DNA of 64,000 nt from Hippophae tibetana (lineage: Eukaryota; Streptophyta; Magnoliopsida; Rosales; Elaeagnaceae), in NCBI GenBank assembly GCA_037013495.1, contig CM072805.1, positions 18,936,669 through 19,000,668 of the forward strand. Direction: 5' to 3'. Of this stretch, positions 11,352 through 22,949 are shown piece after piece (positions within the stretch are counted from its first letter, which is position 1; each line of letters opens with the position of its first letter). The position numbers were made by a program, and so were the translations under genes. The notes under the pieces were generated by a model. That model did not search any database. It saw nothing but the letters and a program-made list of their open reading frames with translations, and was not told where the DNA came from.

Positions 11352-13830
11352 ACTTTTTCAACGGGAGTGGAGAAATTAATATCATTTTGTTTTAAAAATT
11401 ACATATAAGTAGTGCATTTAAAATTTCTTTTAATTGTAACAAATTAATTTGGTCAAACTTTTAAACATAACATGTTAAAAGTTTCAGCTTCACATCCTAG
11501 TTAGGAGTACGTGATTTTGAGAGAAATTAGTTTAATCCTATATATGTTGAGTTTTGGTAGTTATAGTAATATAATAAAATCATCCATGTATTTTATTTTA
11601 TTAGTATTTTTTTGTTAATAAAAATATTAAACTAATTGTACTAAAATTGTAAATATTTGATATTTTCTCATCTTCTATTATGGTTTGATAAAAAACTTTT
11701 AATAACAAAAGATTTAAAAAAAATAAGTAACTAAATTTGAATGGTACTAAATTCTAAGAGAAACTAAAAATAAGGAAGGTCAAGAGTGAGGGCTATCAAG
11801 TGAGGCATGACAATATACAAGATGGGAAACCTTTTTTTCTGCCAAACCGGACATGTATCTGATCCAATCAACTTTTTTTTTTCTTTCATAAATTTTGTTT
11901 TAAAATTTTGAGTACAATTAATTGTAGTGACAAATTCATGTGTCATGTTAGTTATGAGACGAGAAATTATTAATTATTTTTAAAATATAATAACATGTTA
12001 TTTTAAGTTAATCAAATTTAAAATTAATATATTTATTATAAAATAATAAATATATAATAGTAATAGAGAAAAAATAATCTAATTAATTGAAAATATATTC
12101 TAACAATTAGACTTTGTTTGTGCATCCAATCCCATATATATATTTTTAAAATACAATGGGTTATTATTTTCTTAAAATAATATATTAAAATATAGAAAAT
12201 AGTACATCGGTTGCTACCAAATTAATTTAAAACAATTCTCACATTGCATGCTTTTTAAGAGAGTTGGGACCCAACACTAATAAATGCCTACTTAAGGTGC
12301 CTACCTCATTTGGGATTCCTTCGTCGGTCAACAAAGGATTTAATTAATGCATCTGGTTTGCAATAAGCATGTAGTTTATTAGAAAGCACAAGGTATTTTT
12401 ATGATTAATTTAATATGTTTAATTAAAACTAAAATTTAAATCAAATATATGAATTATACCTAATAATATTTTGTAGACTAATTAGTGACTATAATTATGT
12501 ATTTTTAATTTCACAAACTACTTTTTTTAGGAAGAGTATAAGTAGAACAATGAAACATTTAATTTATGAAAAAGTTTATTTTTTTTTAAATTTGTAATAA
12601 AAAATAAGTGATATATCATAATAATATTGATAAATATAATCAAATCTATATAATAAAAAATTATTGTATTAATTATATATAATTATGATATAATTGTAAA
12701 AATTAATTTATTTAATTTGGGCTGGTGTTGGTACCGTGATGACTTAGTGGCGTGTGACTTTCGGTATCATTATAAGGCCTTCTATGTACCCATGGTTTTT
12801 ATATTGAGATATTGGGAAGCACTCAGACAGCAAAAAGTCTAAAAATGTTCATAAAGGTGCAAGAGTTTAAAAAATCCAAAATGGTGCATAGAAATAAGCT
12901 CTTTAGAACCCGCTATTCGCTAACAGCTCTGTAAGAACTATAGTATATTTTGGCTATTTCATTCGATTTTTAGTTGATTTTGCTAGTATGTAGTCGATTT
13001 TGTTAGAAATTCAATTTGACACTGTCAAGAATCTGAATTGTAACTTTAGTTGATATCGATTGTTTTGATCAATTTTGGATGATTTTGATTAGGATGGAAG
13101 GATAATTTTATCTTTAATTTATTTTTATAAAAAAATGTTATTTAATTCTTTAAGTTAAAGAATACGTTATTTAATTCTTTTATTTTAAAAATGTGTCAAA
13201 AAAATAGTTAATAATTTTAAAATTATTTTATAAAAAAGATTATAAAGGGGTTATCCTGTTATTTCATCTTTCATTGTAAAATTTTTTTTTAAAAAATATT
13301 ATCAATAAAATATTTACTAATATTATTAAAAATCTTTATGTAGTTCATTTTTTATAACTAAGATGACTAATGAATAAGGATTCTATGATATTCATCCCTT
13401 TTATATACATGGTTGACTTTGATGCGAAATAAATTTGACATAATTACAAGATACATTAAAATATGAATTTAAATAATTTTATGTTAGAATATTATTAATA
13501 TTGTTTTTTTAAATAATTTTATGTTAAATTTCAAGTTTATTTTTGTTAATGATTTATGTTTTATCGTGTTTTAATCATTTAACAATAAAAAATAATATTT
13601 TAATAAAAAATATTATTTATGGTAGGCTACTCTCTAATAATATAATAATATAATAATATAATGGTATGATTAAGACTACTCGGTTTAAAATTGATAGAAT
13701 ATGGAAAAGATAAAAAGGAAAATTTATCACTAATGTCTTAAGATTTGAGTATATCTTCACTTTTTCTCTTGATATTTATAAAAAGAGATTTAATATCTTT
13801 GACATTTATAATTAATATCACTAATACTCT
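11352..13830. other. AT-rich intergenic stretch
   Basis: No gene was recognised. Two patches are less AT-biased and look like unidentified repeat or transposon pieces: about 12230-12370 and about 12718-13080. Confidence 0.45.
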
Positions 13831-13970
13831 TAATGATTAACGATATTAACTTTTCAATCAATGATGTATTTTTCTTTCATATAACTCTGTACCAAATTAT
13901 GGTTAGTTATATAACAATAGTTGTTACTCCTTGCAAATTGTTATTTAAAAATAAACTTTTAAATTTCTTA

Positions 13971-14054
13971 TCAAAATATTGTTTTAATGTTTTAATTTCC
14001 TTATGCTTATTTTCAAAATATTGTTTTGATGTTTTAATTTCCTTATGTTTATTT
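13971..14054. repeat. Two tandem copies of a 42-bp unit
   Basis: The unit is a TCAAAATATTGTTTTaATG block followed by TTTTAATTTCCTTATG, with period 42. On the minus strand it gives a 14-residue lysine-rich helical repeat (KHKEIKTxKQYF) in a 103-residue open frame (13907-14218). A 42-base period keeps the frame, which hints the repeat arose in coding sequence. Whether that frame belongs to the neighbouring pararetrovirus relic is unknown. Confidence 0.8.
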
Positions 14055-14899
14055 TTAAACAGACTTATAGATAATTTCTTTATATTCATTTTCTTATTAA
14101 ATTTTATAAATATTATAAACAAATATTTAGCACATTTAAGACTCTTAATTGGTTTAGAACTATAATTACTATACCTGAATTTAATGAGTTTATCTCGATT
14201 TTTTCTTCTATTTTTCATCTTCTTTTACACCTGATATGTCTTAACTTACTCAAATCTTAATATCCTATTGGTAAGGGTGAAACCTTTACATATGTACATA
14301 TTACTAAAAAGTGGGAAAAAAGTGACCACACTCTATTTTATTCATAATATTAATAATTATTACAAATTTTAAAAGCCAACTAAAAACTTTGAAGAGATTA
14401 TTAGCTACTAATAATTTCTAAATACATAATTACTAGATGAATAATTTTTAGGACAGAGGGATTGCTTTGTTTTTTGTTGTATCTTCCTAATGAAAATAAA
14501 AGTTCTTCATGTTTACGATAGTAAGATTTACTACTTTACCCCTACTTTATTACTTCAACTTTTGGCTTTTAAATTTGAGCTGTTGATTTTCCTTGGCATG
14601 AATTGTTAACTAAAGATGTGGGTTCTACATTTTTATTTATTCTTGTCATTTTCTACTGACAATCTTAAATTTTTGTTATTCCTTGTCATTTTCTATCGAC
14701 AATTTTGATGACATAGATGATGATGCATCCTCGTCTTCTTGGCCCATAGTATAGTAAATGCATTTGTGATTATTATTGATTTTTTAGCATAAAAGCATAA
14801 CATATTTCTTGTTTATTGGCAAATTTTCATATTACTATCGTTGAAATTTGCTTTAAATTTACTGATTTTTTCATTATCTTCTTCAGTGAGAGTCATATT

Positions 14900-15900
14900 A
14901 CCATGGAAAGTAATTATGACTTTACTCATTGTATAATTTACTTTAATCTTAGAAGAATTATCAATATTTTGAGTTCATGGTAGATTTGACCTAACATCTA
15001 ACCTCTTAATATTCAAAATTTCTCTATGTTGAATTCTTTTTTTAGAAGTGAACTTGGTTTTGGAACTTAGTGTTAGAAATCCCTAATTTAATAAAATGAT
15101 AAGGACTAACACAATATTTTTCATTCTAGTTCATAACTGAACTGAAAAATCTAAGATAGATAGGTTTGTCACCTCATCTAATCTTTTTTCTAAAGTTCTA
15201 GATAGCCTTTTTTAAGTTTTCTGAAAAATAATTTAATTCACTTAAATTAATTCCTAAGTATAGGTTTTCAATTAATCATGCATGATAAGCTCTATAAATA
15301 ATGATTGGATCAACTCCTTCGAGAAGATTGAACTTACTTCCTACATGAGATTCCTTTGTTGTAGTGTAGAACGTCATGTCTTCAATATGTTCTTGAGTAG
15401 ATATTCTAGCTAAGTTATAAAGACTCAACCAATGTGATTTACTTAAATCCATGTATTAGTATTTTTCTTCTTCAATGAAAAATCCATTCATGGGTGATGT
15501 TTATTTGAAAAGTACTAGTGATCATACTATCTTTGATGTTTCTATGAGGGGTACTTCTTTGAATAGTATTGGTGATCGTACTATTTTTCCTAGAGTATTC
15601 AACATGCTTACTAGTGTTGGTTGTTGTTATAGTGTTGTAAAGTAATTTTTACTATTTCTTTTAGAGTTATTAGCTTTGACATTCTATAGTTGGCATAACT
15701 ACCTTCAGTTTCACTATATCCTAGAATTACTTTACTTGCTTTAATCCAATTGTTGTAAATTCTGGATTTTGAGCTATTATAGACCCTATAAACCTTTTTT
15801 TTCTACTTCTTGAGCCCAACTAAGCTTGTCCTTTTTCTTTTCAAAAACACTACATTCTTTTAAACTGTTAGGTTCTTCCTCCTCATTTTGAATTTTGTCT
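14900..15900 (-). mobile_element. Pararetrovirus transactivator-like (TAV) segment
   Basis: A minus-strand segment near 15850-15660 resembles the caulimovirid transactivator signature, in which a Tyr-rich strand is followed by RIYNNWIKASKVILGYSE. Text further on (about 15450-15120) resembles the downstream TAV region. Part of a broken viral fossil. The assignment rests on motif recall, not on an alignment. Confidence 0.5.
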
Positions 15901-16379
15901 TCAGAAGTTTTTACTTTTTTAGAATGAATATTTGATGAGGATTATTCTTTAGATTTTTTAGGCTCTAATGATTGTTTTGTACTATTAAGTTCTTCATGTT
16001 TAATTCCTACCTTCATAAGATACTTATTTAGGTATAGAACTTCGAGTTGTTCTTACATGATTTTTATCTCCTTTTCTTTTATCTTGATCTTGATATCAAG
16101 TTGTTCAATTCCTACAAGGAAAAAAATAGCTAAAGATGTTAATTCTCTTATGAGAGCATATGTTAAACTATTCAACATCAAAATTATAATGATTTAATCA
16201 TTTTTGTCATTTGACTAATATTCCTTGGTTATAATCACCTGTAATATTAATTCTTAAAATATAACTAAATTTTTTATTATGTGTTCTTACAAGAGATTTG
16301 AAACTTATTACATATATTGTCAATTTATTAATAGCTCTTTTAACAGTTAAATATTATTTTTTATTAATGCGATAATTTA

Positions 16380-17450
16380 GTTCTAAACCATGAAAAGATC
16401 TTGAGGTATATCTACAAAAATATTCATTTTTGTCATCTATCTTTACTTTTAAAAATGCTTCAGAATATTCCTATGAAGCATATGTTTCAACAATCATTTT
16501 GTCATATGAACTTGAATGATATAAAGTTGGTAAATTCTTTACATGTGCTTTTAAATTATCCATATACAAAGTATCTTGTTTTATCCATTTTCAAACATGC
16601 TATTTTGTTTTAATTTTGCTTGTAAGGCTTTTCGCATTTCTACGAGTTTCTTGATGTATGCTTATGCATACTAATAAATCCTTAGATAATATTTAGTATA
16701 TGTGATTGTAAATTATGTTTTCCATTTTCAATCTCTAACCCTAGATATATATATGTTTTGTTGAGTGATAACTACTTTCTTTTCATAAAGTACAATGCTT
16801 TATTTTCTATAATATTATAGAATATCAATAATATCTAAATAATGTGTTTTTAATTCATTATTGAAAACCAAAATATCATCTATATAAACGCAAAAAATGT
16901 TTTGTAATTCTTTAAAGATGTCCATATACCTTTGAAAGACACTTAGAGCTTGTTTTAATGAAAATGATATAACAGTCCACTAGAATTGTCCTTAAGGGCA
17001 GCTAAATGCTGTTAGTTTTTGAGATTCTTCATCTAGTCTTATTTGCTAAAATTCATTTTTGCAATCAAAACTTAAAAAGTATTTTTTTTCTTTTATTAAT
17101 GATAATAGTTCTTCAATAAAGTATCTATTACCAATTGTTTCTTTATTAAATTCCTTGAAGTTTATTATCATTCTCTCTTTTTTTCTTTGTTTTTCAACTT
17201 ATTTTTCAACTAAGAATGCTAAACTAGAGTGAAATGAATTACTTGATATTATAACTTTTAGTTCCAAAAGTTCTTGAATTTATTTTTCAAATTCAATTCT
17301 GTCTTCTGGAATATAAATCATAAGTTTTACTTAAATGACTTTGTTAAGGCCTTTCAATTTTATATTAGCAATCATTTTAGATTTATTTATCTTTTGATCT
17401 AAATGATTTTCTAATGCCTGTTAAGACTTTATCTTCTAATATTTTATTAA
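16380..17450 (-). mobile_element. Pararetrovirus reverse transcriptase / RNase H segment
   Basis: The minus strand carries the catalytic signature CVYIDDILVF at about 16900-16867, preceded by an SLKQALSVFQRYMD-type helix (the conserved GLKQAPxxFQRxMD) and before it a strand of the LxAFxxPxGxFxW kind. This combination is typical of caulimovirid rather than LTR-retrotransposon polymerases. Part of a broken fossil. Confidence 0.72.
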
Positions 17451-17545
17451 GAAAATAGTTTTGTTTCTCTTCTATATCTAATAAAATATTGTTTAAATAA
17501 GATTTTTGTTGTTGCTTTGTGTCTATCTCACCACATTTTCACTTT

Positions 17546-17992
17546 TTATGTTTTTTTTATAAAAGTTAGGTTTAATATGGTAAAAGTTATTCTTATTTTT
17601 TTCACATAAATGATTTCAACATCTAGTATTATTAGACTTATTTTATTTAAATATTGTGTAAAAGGTTGATATAAGTTTAAGAAATAATTTCTTATTAATA
17701 AATCAACTCCAGTTTTTTGTTTATATATGGTAGGAATATGAAAAATTTCTCCTCCTATCATTATATCTTTATCCTTTAAGAATTTATTAAGATTTATCGT
17801 AGTATTGTTAGTAATTTTTACAATTAAATCTTTTGGTATTTGTTTTAAGAGTTTTTTTGAAAATACATATTTACTGGCTATACACATGCTAACTCTTATG
17901 TCTATATATGCATGTAAATGACAACTTGCATAACCTTTAAACCGTAATCCTACCTTAATGTAGGTACTCTTTGGATTTGTGATAAAAATCAT
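17546..17992 (-). mobile_element. Pararetrovirus aspartic protease segment
   Basis: A minus-strand segment reads VGLRFKGYASCHLHAYID and then CIASKYVF. It matches the caulimovirid protease, whose usual core is FKGYxxxxLHAxxDTGAxxCIASKxxxP. It lies directly downstream of the coat-protein zinc knuckle, as in Caulimoviridae polyproteins. Part of a broken fossil; the product would not be active. Confidence 0.78.
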
Positions 17993-18149
17993 TCATCCTC
18001 TAATGAAGAGTATTCATATTCTGAGTCAATTATTTCTTCCATAGTTTCTTCTAATAGATAAATACTACAAGTATCTTCTATGCCTGATTCTTTTGTTGGT
18101 TATAATTCTATTTTAAAATCATTTTCTAAAAAATTTACTTCGTCTGAAA

Positions 18150-18395
18150 ATTTCTTTTTAAATTCTTTTCTATATTAAAGTCTGTTAAGGCACTTATTGG
18201 TATAATGTTCTTCCTCATTGCAAATCCAACATTTACATTTCTTTTTTCCTGATAGGCAACAAATTTTGTTTTTTAGTAGCTTGTACCTTTTTCTCCTAAA
18301 ATATATTCTCCTGTACGGTTCCTTATTATATATTCTTTTAAATTTTTGAAAATTTTGTTTCCTAAATTTATATCTTTTATGAGCCTACAATGATA
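18150..18395 (-). mobile_element. Pararetrovirus coat-protein zinc-knuckle segment
   Basis: The minus strand shows a basic stretch rich in Lys and Arg (about 18390-18250), then CKCWICNEEEHYTNKC, a CCHC zinc knuckle of the form CxCWICxEExHxxxxC that is characteristic of caulimovirid coat proteins. The Tat LTR begins immediately beyond it at 18396. Confidence 0.78.
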
Positions 18396-18595
18396 ATCAA
18401 AGTGGTCGACCTTAAGTTAGATTATGTTTTGACATATGTATCCCTTGACATGTTGCAACATGTACCTCTTATATGATTGACATGTGTACATGTAATGTCC
18501 TATATATGTAGACCTCATATGAGAGCCACACAATTCACTTTCAATTCTGTAACTTATTTTTACTTTCTCTCTCTGAAAATCGAATCATCCCAACA
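18396..18595 (+). repeat. Tat element 5' LTR
   Basis: It starts ATCAAAGTGGTCGACC and ends CATCCCAACA, and is about 88% identical to 33014-33211. It contains TATATGATTGACA and TATATATG stretches that could supply the promoter. Confidence 0.85.
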
Positions 18596-18616
18596 TTTTG
18601 GCGCCTACTGTGAGGC
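18596..18616 (+). promoter_or_regulatory. Tat element primer-binding site region
   Basis: TTTTGGCGCCTACTGTGAGG directly follows the LTR. It resembles the TTTGGCGCCCACCGTGGGG string found at this position in Tat-type elements, where a host tRNA 3' end primes reverse transcription. Confidence 0.7.
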
Positions 18617-18619
18617 TTA

Positions 18620-20340
18620 GGATTTGAAGATCAAACCTTAGCTTTAGACTCCATATTTTTAAGGATTCATCCCAAGTTCTGAGAGAGATACCTCATAAAT
18701 AAGATCCACATAATGTGTTCTCTAAGAGAAAAGATTAAGACTTGAAAATAACATCTTCATCACAGGACCATACCTTACCAATCCATGAAGAGGCTCAAGT
18801 TGAATAACGACTTGAGATTGACCCTCATTAAGAGTTAGCACGCCAACTTCTCCAGCTAAAAAGAGAGCTTGAGGACACCAAATGAGAAAGTAGAACATTG
18901 TGCTCACGATCAGACTCAAACATCTTGTCGGGCTAACAATCTAGTTGATGAGTTTGGGCCAGCTTCTATAATAAATGAGCATGCCCAGGCTGAGAATGTA
19001 ACAAATGGTGTCCTTTATCCTAATGCAATTGAGCTCAACAATGAATAATTGCTGCAAGAGCGAAGGATGTGGGAGGCACTCTTCCAAGCATTAGAGGAAA
19101 CAAATAGAAGACAAGATGAGGTCCTTAAAGAAACTAACAAAAGGCAAGACAAGGGTAAGTCACACTATGATGTAGATAGAGATTGTGAGCAATTGTGTTT
19201 CTCTGCTTTCTTTGACAAAATAGAGAGCAATGAGCCTCCAACCAAATTTAGTACTTCTAAGTATTCATATTATCAAGGGATAAAGGATCCAGTAACTCAT
19301 ATTCAACACTTCAAGAAAATTATAGCCCCTATGAGCCTTACCCGAGACAAGAGAGATGACATGATGTATAAACTCTTTGTTGCCACTCTTGTGATGGCAC
19401 TGAAAAGTGGTTTAATAACTTAGCATTCCATACCATAACCTTATTCTCTCAATTTTCCAAGTTGTTCATCACCAACTATACCAACAATAAGCCTACTAGG
19501 AAAGAATCTCATCGCTTCTTCTTACTCACCTAAGGAAATGGAGAGTTTATTAATATATAAGAAGGTTTAGAGAGAAAAAGCTAGAAATAATGGACTGCTC
19601 TAACTCTATTACGATAGAAGCTTTCAGACGAGGTCTATTAAGAAGTTCTAATTTATTTTCTAAGTTAAACAAAATTATCCCACATACGATGAAATAGGCT
19701 TATGAAGAGGCCAAAAAGTTTGTTAATTTAGAAAGGGGTTGGAATTTGACAAGAAGAGAAATTTCATTGTATAAGCCGCACCAAATAAGGGAAAAAGAAG
19801 AATAAATCTGGACAGATTGAACCAGGAAAAAATGATTAATTGAAATAAATGTTTTGCTCCAAATCACAAAGTGGGTGGTCAATGGCAGAAAAAATAAGGG
19901 ACCTTGGGGTTGGTCATTATCCCCCTTGAAAGGTCAACTTTTGAGAGTAAGTCTAGCTCAAGTTATGTTGAGGATGGAGAATGAGAAAAATGTTAGATGG
20001 CCATAAAAATGAGGGCATCTCTTAGGGACACATCTAAATGGTATGTCTTTCACAAAGATATAGGCCATGAAACTCAAGATTACAAACATCTGAAGAAAGA
20101 TATAGAAGATTTGTTATCCATAGGGTATTTGAGTGACCTCGTGCGAAACTATAGTAGAAGAGTTGATCGACACCCCCAACATGAAACTTTGAAGGTACCT
20201 GTTTCACCAATTAACATGATAGAGCCACAAAATAAAGCTAATATGAGGACCATCCATAATATAAATAGAGGGTCTGGATTCGATGGGACTTCCAATAATG
20301 CACGTAAAAGATACGCTAGTGACTTATGCGGATTACCGTA
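18620..20340 (+). mobile_element. Tat element gag region
   Basis: At 19049-19423 a coiled-coil stretch (ALEETNRRQDEVLKETNKRQ) is followed by the gag core signature YYQGIKDPVTHIQHFK, which matches the YDGTKDPxxHLxxF motif of Tat gag. At 20040-20140 the string FHKDIGHETQDYKHLKKDIE matches the C-F-H-K-x-x-G-H-x-T-x-D-C zinc-binding region that ends Tat gag. Broken fossil. Confidence 0.75.
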
Positions 20341-20564
20341 GGTTTATAATTTGAATATAGGCATATCCCCTACTATAATCACTTTCTCTAGTAAGGACAA
20401 GACCTTATCTCCCCATGAAGACCCTTGGGTAATCACCCTACGGGTAGGATCCTACTATATTTTATGAATCTTGATTGATAATAGACACTTTGTTGACCTT
20501 CTTTTTCTGTCAACGATGAAAGCATTAGGTGTGAAAGAATGCAACATCATGAGGAGGGAGATAC
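20340..20564 (+). mobile_element. Tat element protease region, split by the LARD
   Basis: The sequence just before the insertion reads VKECNIMRREI. The text just after it (26411 onward) resumes with LVGFN and then AILGKPWIHKMKA. Together they match the plant Gypsy region that links protease to reverse transcriptase, where LVGFxG and NAILGRPxLHxLxA are conserved. The two pieces flank the non-coding element at 20565-26410. Confidence 0.7.
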
Positions 20565-20825
20565 TAATGAGTGCTCAAAAAGCACTAAAATTACCATGAT
20601 TTTATGCATATTAATTGATTAAAAATATATATATTTATATAAATTTATCTATTTCGGAATCACGGGTATTTTTATTGTTTTTCAGGTATTTTCGCTAAAA
20701 AACGTAACTTAAAGAATTAAAGAGAAATACTTGAAGCAATACATCACAAATATATTAATAAATAAATGGGGAAAGGTCAACAAATAGGGAAAAATTAGAC
20801 AAAAAGGTCAAAAAAGAAAAAAATC

Positions 20826-20950
20826 GCGTCGAGCCCCGCACGCCCCAGTGCCCAGCCGCGCGGGCGCCGCGAGCAGCACGCCCACGCCCGCGCGCCCAGC
20901 TGCCCTCCGCGCACGCCGCTGCCCATTTCGCCCTATTTTCGCGCGCAGCC
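20826..20950 (+). other. GC-rich, CpG-rich island in LTR U3
   Basis: About 125 bases of sequence such as CGCGCGGGCGCCGCGAGCAG, well above 70% G+C in a window that is mostly about 30% G+C. The same island occurs in the other LTR (about 25190-25355), slightly longer. It is non-coding; open frames across it are by-products of the composition. Confidence 0.85.
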
Positions 20951-20956
20951 GTCCCA

Positions 20957-20975
20957 TGACGTTATGCTGACGTCA
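20957..20975 (+). promoter_or_regulatory. Paired TGACG motifs (as-1/bZIP-like) in LTR
   Basis: TGACG at 20957 and the palindrome TGACGTCA at 20968 are spaced 11 bases start to start, about 90 bases upstream of the TATA box. TGA-class and other bZIP factors bind such sites, and the classical as-1 spacing is 12. The pair is conserved in the other LTR at 25368 and 25379. Confidence 0.6.
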
Positions 20976-21055
20976 TCAATGAACTCAACAATTGCACTCT
21001 ACGTTTTCACATTTTTTTAACATTTTTTCACTCACTTTTTATCTCCATCCTCACC

Positions 21056-21063
21056 TATAAATA
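21056..21063 (+). promoter_or_regulatory. TATA box of LARD LTR
   Basis: TATAAATA is followed by a C/T-rich leader with 'cttctctttc' runs, as expected for a plant RNA polymerase II start. The same arrangement is at 25467-25474 in the right LTR. Confidence 0.7.
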
Positions 21064-22249
21064 CCCCCCTTCCCTTCACTTCTAAACACACCTAAAAACC
21101 ATTCTTCTCTTCTCTTTCTTTCTCTCTTTTCCTAGATTTTTAGTTTTTTTAGTTTTTCTTAGTTTTTAGCTTTTCTTAGTTAATTTCTCTTGGTTTTAGA
21201 GGTCTTCCCTTTTTGGGAAGAACTAGTTATGTTTTTGTAATTTATTAGCTTTTTGATTCAATAAATGGGAGTGCAAATTCTGCTTGGAGGTTTTCCAGCA
21301 ACGGGAATAGCATCGAAGTTCTATAAGAATTTTATTTTCTTTACAGTTATTTTTTATGCTTTATTTTTACATGTTATATTTAATTTGTCTGTGATTAAAT
21401 TTAACTCTGCTGGCTGTTTATAAACATGATGTAATAATAACGTTGTTATGCTTGCGAAATATTAAATAGATGAAAATCTCTAAAATGAATTGATTTTGTT
21501 TTTATTCAAGATTTTATATTAAGAATGATAGAGAGAAATATATTATTTTTCATTACAAACTTAAACCTGAAAATTAGATTTTAAGGTTTAGTTATCCGAT
21601 CTGATTTAGAGTAGTGCTCTTTTATTTGTTGGTACAATCGCCCGGTAGTTAGAATGAAGCTCTATTTCAAAAGTTTTTATAAGAATTATTATCTGAAAAT
21701 GTATTGACAACATCTTTTCAATAGTGGTTTTAAAACTTGAAAGTTAGTACTCAGATAACTAAATTCTTAGGTTTAATTTGGATACCTTGAATAAAGTTTA
21801 AACTGTCTAACCCCACCAAAGGTGACATTTAAATGGTTCATTTTCAATCTCTTAGAAAAAAGAATTAATTTAATTAAGCAAATTAGTTATCAACCCCACC
21901 CATAGGTGTTAATTGATTTGTTTAGTTAACAAAGAATATCTAACCCCACCAAAGGTGGTATTCATATAAAAAAGGGAGGATCAATAAATATCAATTCATA
22001 TATTTAATAACCTAAATAATATGAGCAAGCATAATTAACTTAGTTATTATATCCATAAATACTCAACTATAATAAAAGATAAAATTTGCATAAATATTTA
22101 TTGAATCTATGTTTATTTTTATGTTAGTAGATTAAAAACACAAATAAAATTACCGTTCATGAATAGTAAAAAAAATAAAAAATAAAAAAAAATAATTTTT
22201 TTACTTTATTTTATTTTATTTCAATTTTAATTTAATTTATTTTTATTTT

Positions 22250-22500
22250 TTTTTCTCTTAATTTTTATTTAACTTAATTAACTTAGATTTTTCATTAACT
22301 TAATTAACTTAGTTTTTTTTAATTAACTTAGATTTTTTTTATAAACTTAGCTTTTTAATTAACTTAGATTTTTTTTAACTTAACTAACTTAGATTTTTAA
22401 TTAACTTAACTAACTTAGATTTTTAATTAACTTAACTTAATTAACTTAGCTTTTTAATTAACTTAGATTTTTTTACTTAACTTAACTTAATTCACTTAAT
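22250..22500. repeat. AACTTAG minisatellite inside LARD interior
   Basis: About ten copies of a short unit, AATTAACTTAGATTTTT and shortened forms of it, run in direct orientation. It probably arose by slippage and has no coding potential. Confidence 0.8.
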
Positions 22501-22949
22501 TTTAATAGCATAAAAAGTAAAGATACAAGGGAATTATGTCTAAGAGACTAGTTCTTGGAAGCCTTTGTGCCACTAGTCTTTTCGGAGAACGTTGCTCTGT
22601 CTAGAAGGATGGTTTTTAAGGAGCCTTTTCCCCATTATTCTTTCCTGGGAGCACTCTTGGTTAATACTGATTATGCTATTTTAACTTAAAAAAAAATAAA
22701 ATAAAAATTGTTTTGTTTGATCTAGGTACAATTGTGTTTTGATGCCTTAATTATTTGATTTGCACCTAGATATGGGTTATCTAAAACCCTCTATGCCCCT
22801 AGTTTTTAGTACAGAAAAAATTTAAAAATCAATAGGGCATGTGTGAAACAGTATAGGTAGACAACTTTGTCTTACTTGTAGGTTTGATTGACTCAATGAT
22901 GAGGGGACATTGAGTTTACTTAAAATGCAATCCCTAAGTTACATCTTGT

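Larger units (their letters stand above)
14380..18395 (-). mobile_element. Endogenous pararetrovirus relic (Caulimoviridae, Florendovirus/Petuvirus-like), 3' part
   Basis: On the minus strand, from high to low coordinates, the order is: coat-protein CCHC knuckle, aspartic protease, reverse transcriptase, RNase H-linked segment, then a transactivator-like region. This is the gene order of Florendovirus and Petuvirus. The rest of the genome continues at 33212-34330, because a Tat Gypsy element has inserted between the two parts. It is a fossil broken many times (well over ten). The boundary at the low-coordinate end is approximate. Confidence 0.8.
20565..21998 (+). repeat. LARD 5' LTR
   Basis: About 1434 bases matching 24891-26410. 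In order it holds a GC-rich island, two TGACG motifs, a TATA box, a CT-rich leader and AATAAA (21260-21265). U3, R and U5 can therefore be guessed. No usual TGGCGCC primer-binding site follows it. Confidence 0.85.
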
